DNA of 64,000 nucleotides from Choristoneura fumiferana. Taxonomy: Eukaryota; Arthropoda; Insecta; Lepidoptera; Tortricidae. Below are positions 1-9,302 of this stretch, in pieces. The notes below the pieces were generated by a model. That model saw only the letters and a program-made list of their open reading frames with translations, had not been told where the DNA came from and ran no database searches. The stretch covers positions 2,326,166 to 2,390,165 of the forward strand of contig NC_133501.1 in the NCBI RefSeq assembly GCF_025370935.1, written 5' to 3'. Made by a program: the position numbers and the translations under genes. Each line of letters starts with the position of its first letter. The stretch's first letter is position 1.

Positions 1-180
1 ACGAAACAACAACTTCTTTCTTAACCTGCTGGAAGGAAAAGTTAAAGGAAGACGAGGCAGAGGAACACCAAGATTGACCTATTTTTACCAGGTGATGGAA
101 AGGGTGGGTGTCGTGTCGTTTTAGGAAGTCAAACAGCAGGCCAAAGACCGTGCGGAGTGGCGATAATTCCAACGATAAAA
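1..180 (+). mobile_element. 3' end of a degraded non-LTR retrotransposon (LINE)
   Basis: The plus-strand reading contains GRRGRGTPRLTY followed, after a stop, by a QQAKDRAEWR-like stretch. This is the usual C-terminal tail of lepidopteran LINE reverse transcriptases (known family pattern). Stops interrupt the frame, so it is a relic. The 5' part lies outside the window. Confidence 0.55.
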
Positions 181-879
181 GCATAGCTCTTAATTAAAAA
201 GAAGAAGAAGAGCACACTCTTGACTGAGTGGTCGTGGTTGTCGATTGAGGATTGTCGAATCTTCATGAAGACTTTTTAGGACCGTGGTCTTCCGAAAGCA
301 AAAAATTTGTTCGCGAGGTTTCAGATACACAAACAAATATTGTACCATTAGCCAAATAAGCGGTATATCAATATGTAAACAAGTTCCTATCAAATTAACA
401 TTACATACATAATCATATCCCTAAAAGTAGCACGTGAAACTTGTGTTCCAGTACCACTTTTAGCATAAATGTGGGTATAGATCAAAATGTGATATCGCAT
501 GACATGCCCATCGCCCACAACACACTTCAGTTCCTTACTCAAATGGTGCTATTCTTACCCGCACCAAATTAAATTAATATGTCGCTAAAGTCGAACTTTT
601 AAGTTGACAGACACGTGGCATTATTGTTTTATGACATGCAAACAATTATCAACTTTAGGGTGGTAGACCACGTATTTGCTTGATGGTAGTGATTGTACAA
701 CAAATATTGTACTTACTCCATGCTTGTGGTAGATTAACGGTCTTATTCTGAATTGTCTATTTAACCATATTTTTTTGTACCCGTTATCATTATTTATAAA
801 TATATTTAGATTATGATGAAAATAAACTACATATAATTGGTTTGGTAGGTATTTACCTAAATGTAAAGTAACTTCAGCA
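181..879. other. AT-rich stretch, no gene seen
   Basis: No splice-consistent exon or clear repeat boundary was seen. The short minus-strand frames at 190-393 and 621-899 show no recognisable domain or coding character. Confidence 0.4.
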
Positions 880-1080
880 GCCAGATTTGGTACATTCAAG
901 GATTTAAAACATTTTACTTATCTATCATTGTATACAAACTAGACTAGTGTATTCAATTCAGAAATGTAAATGTTTAGATAGTTTAACAGGGGAATTTCAA
1001 TATTTAAGACACCAATTGACGTTTTTTTGTGTAGGTACATTTAGTTAAATACCTATCTACCTAAACCAAGTATAGTTGGC
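880..1080 (-). repeat. Dispersed repeat, inverted relative to the copy at 56290-56520
   Basis: The stretch from about 905 to 1075 (TTTACTTATCTATCATTGTA and onward) matches the reverse complement of 56295-56520. Both copies carry the paired ends ACATTTAGTTAA and CTATCTAAACATTTACATTT, so this is a two-copy interspersed element of unknown class. Confidence 0.6.
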
Positions 1081-1200
1081 GTCTCTGGCGACCCCAGAGC
1101 CAGGTCTTGTTCGCCCAGAGACAGAGCATAGCCGTGCAGCGAGGAAATGCCGCAAAAGAGAAAGAGACGTACAAAGGCGGACTTATCCCTTAAAAGGATC
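1076..1200 (+). mobile_element. Fragment of a LINE C-terminal region
   Basis: The segment starting GTTGGCGTCTCTGGCGACCC and running through CCGTGCAGCGAGGAAATGCC resembles the final coding segment of lepidopteran non-LTR elements (TPEPGLV..., then a basic RGNA-type stretch). Assignment is from memory of the family. It is truncated and broken. Confidence 0.4.
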
Positions 1201-1204
1201 TCTT

Positions 1205-1655
1205 CATTGATTGACGGAGTTCATTGATATCTATTAACTTCCGCAAAGTAACACCAGAATCGATGAAATATTTGATAAAACACAACAACTAATTTTCATA
1301 TTATGCGAACGGTATCTTTATACGGTTGATTGTAAAAAAAAAACACTTCTAAACATCGCACCGATAGCAACCTATAATTTGTCATAGACTAAACACAAGA
1401 CGATTCCAAAACTTGTGTTCGAGGAATCACCATGTTTTTTTTGTTATTGTTATGTGAGTACGTCTTAAATAATCTAACTATAAGTAAGTTGGAAAATAAA
1501 ACCCCGATTATTGTCATTTCAAAGTGCACTATCTCAAAAACGGCTGAACCGATGTTTATCAAACATAGTTAAAAATCACCGCAAGCAAACTCACTTTCCC
1601 ATAAAAAACTGAATCGATATCGTTCCAACCATTTGAGAGCTACGATGTCACAGAC
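1205..1655. repeat. Degenerate dispersed repeats
   Basis: Positions 1205-1270 resemble the terminal part of the Penelope-like repeat at 2240-2471 (shared TTCATTGATAT and CCGCAAAGTAAC). Positions 1530-1655 carry the lepidopteran repeat with CTCAAAAACGGCTGAACCGAT and GAGCTACGATGTCACAGACA. No coding exon is seen. Confidence 0.45.
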
Positions 1656-1659
1656 AGAC

Positions 1660-1805
1660 AGAAGGACATGAGGTGGACTGACGACATCGCGGGAGTTGCG
1701 GGAAGCGCGGGGGGGGGGGGCGAGTTGAAGTCCATTGTGGCATTCTAAGGGGTAGACCTTTGTTCAACAGTGGATGTCTTCCGGCTGATGGTGATGATGA
1801 TTATG
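1660..1805 (+). mobile_element. LINE 3' end
   Basis: The series GACATGAGGTGGACTGACGA, a poly-G run, TTCAACAGTGGATGTCTTCC and a (GATGAT) tail matches the 3' terminus of a common lepidopteran non-LTR retrotransposon whose reading ends RWTDDI...QQWMSS. Short fragment in sense orientation. Confidence 0.55.
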
Positions 1806-2239
1806 CCTAATCAGATGATAACTGGTACATATCACAGCAACATTAATGTATGTATGCAATTATATGTACATGGGTGGAACCTTTGCGCTACTAATGTCTT
1901 ATTGATATCCCATACATTTGGCAAAGAAATCAGCGAAATTGATTATGAAAGGGTTCCACCCTGGTACATGATTCAGTTTCCTCGACCAAACCCCCCCCCC
2001 CCTCCCTTGCTACGGCTTGGATCTAATTTCAGCAATGGTAGTTAATAAAACATGCCTTGACAGTAAATAAATAAAAATCAAGGTAGTTTTGAAGGACGGT
2101 TAAAAAAAATATTAATAATTTGTGGGTAGTTTTGTTTTGTTTCATAAAACGTATGTGGGTACTTGGAGTTACAGTGACAAGTTAAAACGGTGGTTGTGGT
2201 TCGTTAGTCTAACAACTGGTAGCATGGTGTACGGTTGTG
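1806..2239. other. No gene seen; sequence upstream of the Penelope-like tail
   Basis: The 91-residue plus frame at 1770-2045 begins inside the LINE tail and ends in low-complexity Pro/Arg, so I do not treat it as a gene. A poly-C run lies at 1990-2002. Confidence 0.35.
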
Positions 2240-2471
2240 TCACTCTGAAGATGAGCTCTGGTTGAGTTCGAAACGCGTCAGTGTAGTGTGGTGGTGGTGA
2301 TAGATGGGTTTGTGTGATTTGTGTGTGTTCTTACAGTGTGGAGGTGGAGGAACTGCATGAACACGCATATTTTGCATAAGCTTAGCTATCGTAAGGTCGC
2401 GGGTGAGCAAGGAAATTATTTTAGTTCATTGATATGGACCTCCGCAAAGTAACGCCTGATTCAATAAATTG
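2240..2471 (+). mobile_element. Penelope-like element 3' region
   Basis: Contains AAGATGAGCTCTGGTTGAGT, TCGAAACGCGTCAGTGTAGT and a GTGGAGGTGGAGGAACTGCA block. By eye the ~220 bp are identical to 60427-60648, which implies recent activity. The class call rests on the 'GAAGATGAG...CGAAACG' terminal pattern typical of Penelope-like elements. It ends 19 bp before the acceptor of the next exon. Confidence 0.45.
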
Positions 2472-2489
2472 TTTCTTGATTATTTTTAG

Positions 2490-3460
2490 GTATTACCGCT
2501 CATAGTACTCCTATTAAAGCCAAATCATTCGAATTATCAAAATCATCAATAGCGCGAAGTAAACTAATGAATATTTTAAACGATGCTATACATCATCAAG
2601 ATAATCAAAGGAATCCGAATGAAAAAAACAACTTAAATAATAAAAATGAAATAAGAAAACTCAATCTGATTGATTTGGAGTCATCCAAAAAGAAAGTGAA
2701 TTACGAAGATGTAAAACTAGCTTTCAACGAAGAAGCTACAGATTTACTTAACAAATTGATAAGCGCCCTTGAGACAGTCAACGAGAATTTGTCAACACAA
2801 AATAAAAAACTGAGACAAACAAAAACCAAAGAACTGTACGTTGTTAAAGTGAATGAAAACCAGAGGTTTGCCAGACACAAGAGAGACACTAACGACATTT
2901 CAGACGTCGAAGTTAAAAAAAATACATCTACTGATCCAGAAGTTATAAGTGTGAAGCCTACTGAAGAAGACAAATCTACTACTGAAGCTAAAACAGTTAA
3001 TGAAACTACTACGAATGTAAACAAAACTGAAGTAAACCATGAAAAAAGTAATTGCAATCAAACAAACAGCAGAAGAAGTTTTAACCCTCATGATATCGAT
3101 ACAGAAATCTCTAAAGCTGTAAAAACTAGGCTACTCTCTTATATAAACGAATATTTTAATGATATCACTGCTAAAACAAACTCGCTAAGAGAAATCAAAA
3201 AAACTTTTGCTGCAAGCGACGAATATAGTATCGGGTACATTATAGCTAACATCGACACTTTAGCGATTAATCTGCATAATTTAAGACTTGATATAGAAAC
3301 GAATCATCCAGGGTGGAGTGAGAAGCAAATTTTGGATATGTTCGATAAGATTAAGATGTCTCATAAAGTTGTAAGTAGTCTTTTGGAGGCTTTAAAAACT
3401 ATTATAGACAGGCCACTTGTGAAAGATGGCAAAGGGTCCCAATACTTGCATGTGGTTTAA
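2490..3460 (+). CDS. Terminal coding exon of an unrecognised, probably secreted or membrane, Asn/Lys-rich protein (partial)
   Basis: The frame is open from the acceptor TTGATTATTTTTAG|G at 2489/2490 through the first in-frame ATG (2567) to TAA at 3458-3460, giving 322 codons. The 25 codons before the ATG are open (ITAHSTPIKAKSFELS), so I read this as a last exon entered with two bases of a split codon, not as an intronless gene. Upstream exons were not found and may lie left of the window. The N-terminal half is Asn/Lys/Glu rich. A basic RFARHKR|DT site resembles a furin cleavage motif. It is followed by a Thr/Glu-rich segment with sequons NET, NKT and NQT, and then a predicted helical C-terminal region of about 130 residues (HDIDTEISKAVKTRLLSYI ... 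SSLLEALKTIIDRPL). Only one cysteine is present. The sequons and basic site suggest a secretory-pathway protein, which is inference. I do not recognise the family. A segment (SIGYIIANIDTLAINLHNL) resembles SFGILTLDVMILHNIQL in the minus-strand gene at 9218-18778. Confidence 0.7.
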
Positions 3461-5769
3461 CATTGTATTCGTGTACTTATACGTGGCAAACATTGATACA
3501 GATGTAGTGAATTTACCATCGTATTTTCTCGGAAACGTTTTATCATGCTATTTGAGCCAGGCTTAATATCCAACACAGTGTAGGGGAAGGTCACACCGAG
3601 AAATTAATGAGCGATATAGAGTTGTTAATTAAATATTGTTATTCGATTTTTGTTTACACTATTATAAAGTATTCGCTATAAAAATTTGATTGTGGGGGTT
3701 ATAACATCTCAGCGTGATATACTTCAAACTCGTGGTGTGACGTTTGTCACTAATAAAATAAGGTACCCTATTTATTTTCACTTCTCGCTATAAAATTTAT
3801 TGTGGGCTGTTTAACATCCATTGATAGTGTTAACTCGTGGTGTGACGTTTGACTTCTAATAACGGAGACGGCATCACATTTATTTTCACTAATCAATGAT
3901 CATAAAAGCCCTTAGTCTCCTTTTTATTCTCAGGGATTTAAGTATTTTTTTTAATTTACTTTGGAACCCCTAAACAGCCAACACGATGTTTGTGAATGGA
4001 GGATTTGTAGGGCGTGGAAATAACCCCAAAATGACTACTGTGCAAAAATATTGAAAAAAAAACATGATTTAAGTAATTTCGTGCAACACAATTAATGATT
4101 ACGAATATGAATCTATTCAATTATATTAAGGATTCTTTCATTTTATTATGCGTAGTCCAATTAGTTTTAAAATAGTTTTCAATTTCGAAACTGTTGGCTA
4201 AATAACAGAAAAGAAAAAACCGCGCAACCAATTTTTTTTTTTCTATTTTGTAGTTACGTACGTTTTAAAAAGTAATATTGTAATTTTGAACAGAACATTG
4301 TTTTTTTTCCTCGCATTCAAAGTGAAAAGTAGTGTTTAACGCGAGACTAAACAACCATAATGCCACTCGGCCACCCTCGCTCTGCTCGAGTGGCTAAACA
4401 TCTCGTGTCATTACGGCTTGTTTTAGTCCCTTGTTGAACAATCTACTATAATACAAACATGTCACTTATTAGTAGGTATAATTAATAGTCGTCGGCAGCA
4501 TTCGGAAGTAGTCGTGTTTCGGATTATCACGATGAGAACGGATTATTCACTACATCTGTACCTTATAATATAAGACTAATTATATGAAACAGTACCTGGG
4601 CGACCGAGCTTTGCTCGGGCTAAAACTCGATAACAAGTGTTTTTCCAGAGCTAAGACCAAAGTAAATCGAATTGTCATCCCCGAAACCCCTACATATTTA
4701 TCGAAATCGTTTAGAGCCGTATCCGAGATAGAATGATATGATTTATTTGATTTAAACCACAGGTTCCCAAACTTTTTTTTTCTTAGACCACTTTTAAATT
4801 TTAACTATTTTTGGTAGCCCCCTGCTGCTACATTACTATTAACGATATAAGTATCCTAAAATCCCCATTGTTTTTCACGCCAACGTGTACCCCCATCTGG
4901 TCTCAAATAAATTAAATAAAACAGTGTATTTCAGACTGAATCTTTATTTGCAACTGTAATATCAGTCTAACAAAAATAACAATTAATTTAAATTTATAAA
5001 TTTAAACAATAACCTAACTTTAATTATTATCTAATAATTTGTCTACAACTTTCAAGGATCCGACCACATACTTATATTATAGTAAAAAAATGCGTTTTAC
5101 TTAATCCTAGTCACTGGTAAAATAAAAGTTTGCGGTCAGAAATAAAACTTAAAACTAAAATAAACCTAATTTAAGCCTCGATAGCAGTCAAACTTAAACT
5201 CTGCTATGTGAAAACTGAGCCCGAAAAAATACTACTCAGGCGAACAGAAATTAGTCTCCGCTTCCATAGCAGTGGAACTTTCACAAAAACAATCGTACCT
5301 AAAAATTATGCGAAGTTAAAACGGAAGTTTGTTACAACGCGCGATGGCGATGTTTGATAACTATAACAATAACAACTATTGTTTATGAAATATAATATTA
5401 ATGATTAATATTTCTAGTAAAAAGTGTACTATGATTGTACCTACCTCTATTTGAAATAAACATATTTGCCTTTTTTTAACATTATACATTTTGTTTTTTT
5501 CTGCTTATACTTTTACCTCCGCCTACCTCCGTGAAACTCCGCTTCCTCCTCCGCTAAGAAGGATTCTGTTACAACCCACCCGGGATAAATCATTCCCACT
5601 TTACAGGTGAGGTTCAAAAATTATAAACACTAAGGGCCTTTGTACACAGTGTTTTTTAAACGCGCCGTCGACGCGCGTTTATATCGATAAAAACGCGTTA
5701 CGCACTCGAGTTGTATGGCTGGTCTATGGGTTGTCAACGCGCGTTGAAAACGCGTTTAAAAATGCTCTA
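3461..5769. other. Intergenic, AT-rich, with MITE-like fragments and no gene seen
   Basis: Positions 3660-3890 hold a degenerate pair of blocks related to the GTTTCACCATCCATTGAT MITE family (TAACATCCATTGATAGTGTT, GAGACGGCATCACATTTATT). Positions 4290-4440 hold a repeat shared with 26280-26440 (TTCTCGCAATCGAAGTGAAA-like start, paired CTCG motifs). Positions 5640-5765 are rich in AACGCGCGT inverted motifs. Nothing coding was found. Confidence 0.45.
3752..3757 (+). promoter_or_regulatory. Candidate polyadenylation signal AATAAA
   Basis: This is an AATAAA hexamer about 290 bp after the stop of the 2490-3460 exon. It lies inside a repeat-like segment, so its use is uncertain. Confidence 0.25.
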
Positions 5770-6020
5770 ACAGTCACTATACTCCGTTATATTTAAAGTT
5801 TGAATTAACGGTCAAATTGTAACACACATTGTCTCGGTATTTCGAACACAATAAATAAATGTACTAAAAAATACCTATTATTAGCGGTATTAATAATATA
5901 AACTTTATTACGTTTTTATCATAGAAGTTGACAAAATATTAAAAAGTTTCGTTGTTTCATTTAAAAAGGTGTGCAAATTTTACCGTTAAGTTTCAAATGT
6001 TAAAAAAAATGGAGTACAAG
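5770..6020 (+). repeat. Dispersed element shared with 52190-52455
   Basis: Both copies share TTTGAATTAACG(G/A)(T/C)CAAATTGTAACACAC, TCTCGGTATTTCGAACACAA and a GTGCAAATTTTACCGTTAAG block. The other copy has GGATGCAACGGATATCCGG / CGGATAGTTGCG-like ends, suggesting a non-autonomous DNA element. Confidence 0.55.
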
Positions 6021-6264
6021 ACAGCCGCGGATGGACAGACGAAAATGGCGAAACTAAAAGGGTTCCTAATAGGACTTCAAAACCCTGAAAAAACGGCCTC
6101 GTAAATTCGCGGGCATTTTCTCAAGCTCAGCCATCCTATACCAGAGATTAATTCTATAAAACTTAAAATGGTAGGTAGGTACTTTTTTTGTACCAATTTA
6201 CTACTAAACACTGCTTCATAAATGTTCGTAAAACATTATTTTGTCTGTCATTTTGACATTGTCT

Positions 6265-6415
6265 TTCCCAGATAGAATCAGAGGTTGTATTGCCTAACGT
6301 GTCTGACGTTCACGATCGCAATCAAGTGACAGTTTTGGTATGCAAAATCTGTCATTTGATTGCGATCGCGAGCGCCAGAAACGTTACGCAATACGGCCTC
6401 GGATTTACATAACAG
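6265..6415. mobile_element. MITE-like fold-back, 'CAATACGGCC' family
   Basis: Inverted halves: GTATTGCCTAACGTGTCTGA at the left and AACGTTACGCAATACGGCCT at the right, with inner GATCGCAATCAAGTGACAG / GTCATTTGATTGCGATCGC. Related ends occur near 6565-6700, 43500-43640 and 54722-55585. Confidence 0.6.
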
Positions 6416-6929
6416 GTCTGTATTATGAATAATGGATACTTTTACTAAACAATAAGTAATATCCTATATTGAGCATGATCTTACTTCAAATAGCACTCTT
6501 ATTGTACATTTCATATCATAAGTTTCTATTAATAACAATTTGAACCCACCGGAGGTCAAACCTGAGGCGTTATTGTCCAACACACTTGTAATCACAATCG
6601 TATTCACCACTTCTATCTGTCGCACGGTATAAGACGAGGAGAGAAAGAGACAGTGAATGGGATTGCCAACGTCAGCACGTTCGACAACACGGCCTCTATT
6701 TTTTTTTTGTACTGAAAAAGTGTACACGTTGGTCGCTCCGCGATCAGCCAATGACGTCAATCTGAAACCATAGACAAGACACAGGCTATACGTACCCACT
6801 ATGTGGCTAACCACGCGATTTTAGCGCGTCGTCTCTTTCTCAAGCGATACTTTGAAGAGGGACAGCACGCTAAAACCGTACGGTTAACCGCATAGTGCGT
6901 ACGTAGCCTTAGAGGCAAAATCGCAAAGG

Positions 6930-7200
6930 GAATCATCATCATCATCATCATCTCAGCCATAGGACGTCCACTGTTGGACATAGGCCTCCCCCATAGACCT
7001 CCAGGTGCCTCGGTTGGAAGCGGCTTGTATCCACAGTTAGCCCGCGAAGGGGAGCTGCCGAGGACTAGGGGCCTGGGTAAATGGTGCACTTTCTTTTTGA
7101 GGTTTCTCCACGCCTACGCCACCATACCTCCACAATACCACCACGCTTGGCGAGCGCAGTATAGGATGTAAAAGTAGCCAAGAAGACGCTGCTGCCCATC
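6930..7200 (-). mobile_element. LINE/SINE 3' tail with (CAT)n
   Basis: (CATCAT)n is followed by AGGACGTCCACTGTTGGACA and TAGGCCTCCCCCATAGACCT. This is a very common lepidopteran retroelement tail, here antisense to the window, so the simple repeat is the element's 3' end. No intact frame. Confidence 0.6.
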
Positions 7201-7239
7201 TTCTGGTATTATCCCTCAGCAGGTTTCTACGGCGCCCAC

Positions 7240-7606
7240 GGGAAGAGAGGGGGGACCACATTCTTACGCCGGCACTCCACGGCAAAGAGAGGGGGGCGCT
7301 CGATTTTAATGAAAATTTGCACTTTAAAGTTGAATATTTCGCAAACACATCACTGAATCGAAAAATCGTCTTCGCAAATCCGTAATGGTTTTAAAAGACC
7401 CATCCAACGATACCCCACACTATAGGTTTGGATGAGAAAAAAAAATCACCCCCACTTTTTTATTTTTTTTATATATCCGTGCAAAATTACAGCTTTCTAG
7501 CATTGATAGTCCCTGAGCAAAGCTGCGGACGGTCAGACAGACAGACAGACATGGCGAAACTATAAGGGTTCCGTTTTTGCCATTTTGGCTACGGAACCCT
7601 AAAAAG
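7240..7606 (+). mobile_element. 'GGGTTCCGTAGCC' repeat, truncated copy
   Basis: Carries GGGGGCGCTCGATTTTAATG, CCATCCAACGATACCCCACA, a (CAGA)n stretch and the terminal TGGCTACGGAACCCTAAAAA. Fuller copies are at 19180-20352, 21145-21945 and 36345-37345. It encodes nothing and is likely a non-autonomous element. Confidence 0.7.
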
Positions 7607-7794
7607 GAGCAGTATTCCGTCTCGGCAGCGTCCTTGATATAATTACCTACACTGGTTCGGTACACAAACGCGCGATAGGGCTGCCTACTCTACTAACTGT
7701 GACTCTTCAGTTATGTATTTGATTTGATAATGTCACATGAAATTGAAAGTAGGCAAAGGATTAGGAGAAATTTAAAGATGGGCTAAGTAGTGTT
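7607..7794. other. Spacer, nothing recognised
   Basis: Unique-looking sequence between the 'GGGTTCCG' repeat and the TTAGG-rich minisatellite. Confidence 0.3.
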
Positions 7795-8890
7795 TAACAA
7801 AAAGTTAGGTTAGGTTAGATACGTATTTTTTCTTGTCAAGTAAAAAAAAGGTTAGGTTAGGTTAGATACGTATTTTTTCTTGTTAAATAAAAAAAAGGTT
7901 AGGTTAGATACGTATTTTTTTGTCAAGTAAAAAAAAAGGTAAGGTTAGGTTAGATATGTATTTTTCTTGTCAAAAAAAGCTTAGGCTAGGTTAGATACGT
8001 ATTTTTTCTTTTGTCAAGTAAAAAAAAGGTTAGGTTAAGTTAGATAAGTATTTTTTCTTATCAAGTTAAAAAAAAGGTTAGGTTAGGTTAGATAAGTATT
8101 TTTTCTTGTCAAGTAAAAAAAAGGTTAGGTTAGGTTAGATACGTATTTTTTCTTGTCAAGTAAAAAAAAGGTTAGGTTAGGTTCGATACGTATTTTTTGG
8201 TGTCAAGTTAAAAAAAAGGTTAGGTTTGGTTAAATACATATTTTTTCTTTTGTCAAGTTAAAAAAAAGGTTAAATACGATTTGTTCGTCAAGTAAAAAAA
8301 AAGGTTGGATTAGGTTAGATACGTGTTTTTTCTTGTCAAGTAAAAAAAAAGGTTGTTAGGTTAGATACGTGTTTATTCTTGTCAAGTAAAAAAAAGGTTA
8401 GGTTACGTTCGATAAATATTTTTTCTTGTCAAGAAAAAAAAAGGTTAGGTTTGGTTAGATACGTATTTTTTCTTTTGTCAAGTAAAAAAAAGGTTAGGTT
8501 TGGTTAGATACGTATTTTTTCAAATGAAAAAAAAGGTTAGGTTTGGTTATACGTATTTTTTCTTTTGTCAAGTTAAAAAAAGGTTAGGTTAGGTATACGT
8601 ATTTTTTCTTTTGTTAAGTAAAAAAAAGGTTAGGTTAGATACGTATTTTTTAGAATAGAATAGAATAGAATTATTTTATTTGCTTTTTCTTTTGTGAAGT
8701 AAAAAAAAGGTTAGGTTGGATACGTATTTTTTCTTTTATCAAGTAAAAAAAGGTTAGGTTAGATACCTAGTTTTTCTTTTGTCAAGTAAAAAAAAAGGTT
8801 GGGTTCGGTTATATACGTATTGTTTCTACTTCAAGTAAAAAAAGTTTAGGTTAAGTTAGATACGTATTTTTTCTTTTGTCAAGTAAAGAA
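7795..8890. repeat. ~47-bp minisatellite with TTAGG-like cores
   Basis: About two dozen units of 42-52 bp. Each has a (GGTTA)2-3 core, then GATACGTATTTTTTCTTGTC and a poly-A run. GGTTAGGTTAGGTTAG equals three permuted copies of the insect telomere repeat TTAGG. An AGAATAGAATAGAATAGAAT insertion lies near 8651-8685. The array sits just beyond the 3' end of the minus-strand membrane-protein gene. A telomeric origin is not demonstrated because the cores are short and separated by about 30 bp of other sequence. Confidence 0.85.
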
Positions 8891-8920
8891 AGAATATTTA
8901 GTATTATTTCTGCGCTTTGA

Positions 8921-8926
8921 TTTATT
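8921..8926 (-). promoter_or_regulatory. Candidate polyadenylation signal for the minus-strand membrane-protein gene
   Basis: TTTATT on the plus strand reads AATAAA on the minus strand. It lies about 290 nt downstream of the stop codon at 9218-9220 and before the minisatellite. Confidence 0.3.
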
Positions 8927-9217
8927 TCTATCTTAATTATAACCATTCCAATGGACCGAGATAGATTCCTATAGAGCTCCGGCTTCGATAACAATGTAAC
9001 AATTAAAGTATCGTGTACAAAAAGTGTGCTTGTCTAGCAAAATTGAATTTTTCGCAAGAAAAAATTATGAACATATAGCCAGTTAACGAAGATATATCGA
9101 GACGTCACGCCGTGCGACACTTTTTAGCACGGGATGTCACAGCCCCCTCACCCGAACTTTGACAGGCTTCATCTGTCATTTTCTGTATGATGATGATGAT
9201 GAACAGGTACCTACATT

Positions 9218-9302
9218 TTAAACTCTGTTAGATGCTTGCGTCTTCCTCACTGGCTGCAAGATGCTGTCTAAGACCACCGTCGCTGCATTCACCTTGCTAC
9301 AT
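9218..9302 (-). CDS. Exon 9: C-terminus and stop
   Basis: 85 nt. Acceptor TATTGTTTCAG|A. The first base completes Arg from exon 8, then CSKVNAATVVLDSILQPVRK TQASNRV and TAA at 9218-9220. It supplies the fourth ectodomain cysteine. Confidence 0.82.

Noticed and set aside
2701..3091. Minus-strand frames of 118 and 63 codons
   Set aside because: Shadows of the plus-strand coding exon 2490-3460.
7795..8890. True telomere
   Set aside because: Cores are only two to three TTAGG units separated by ~30 bp of other sequence, and genes lie on both sides.
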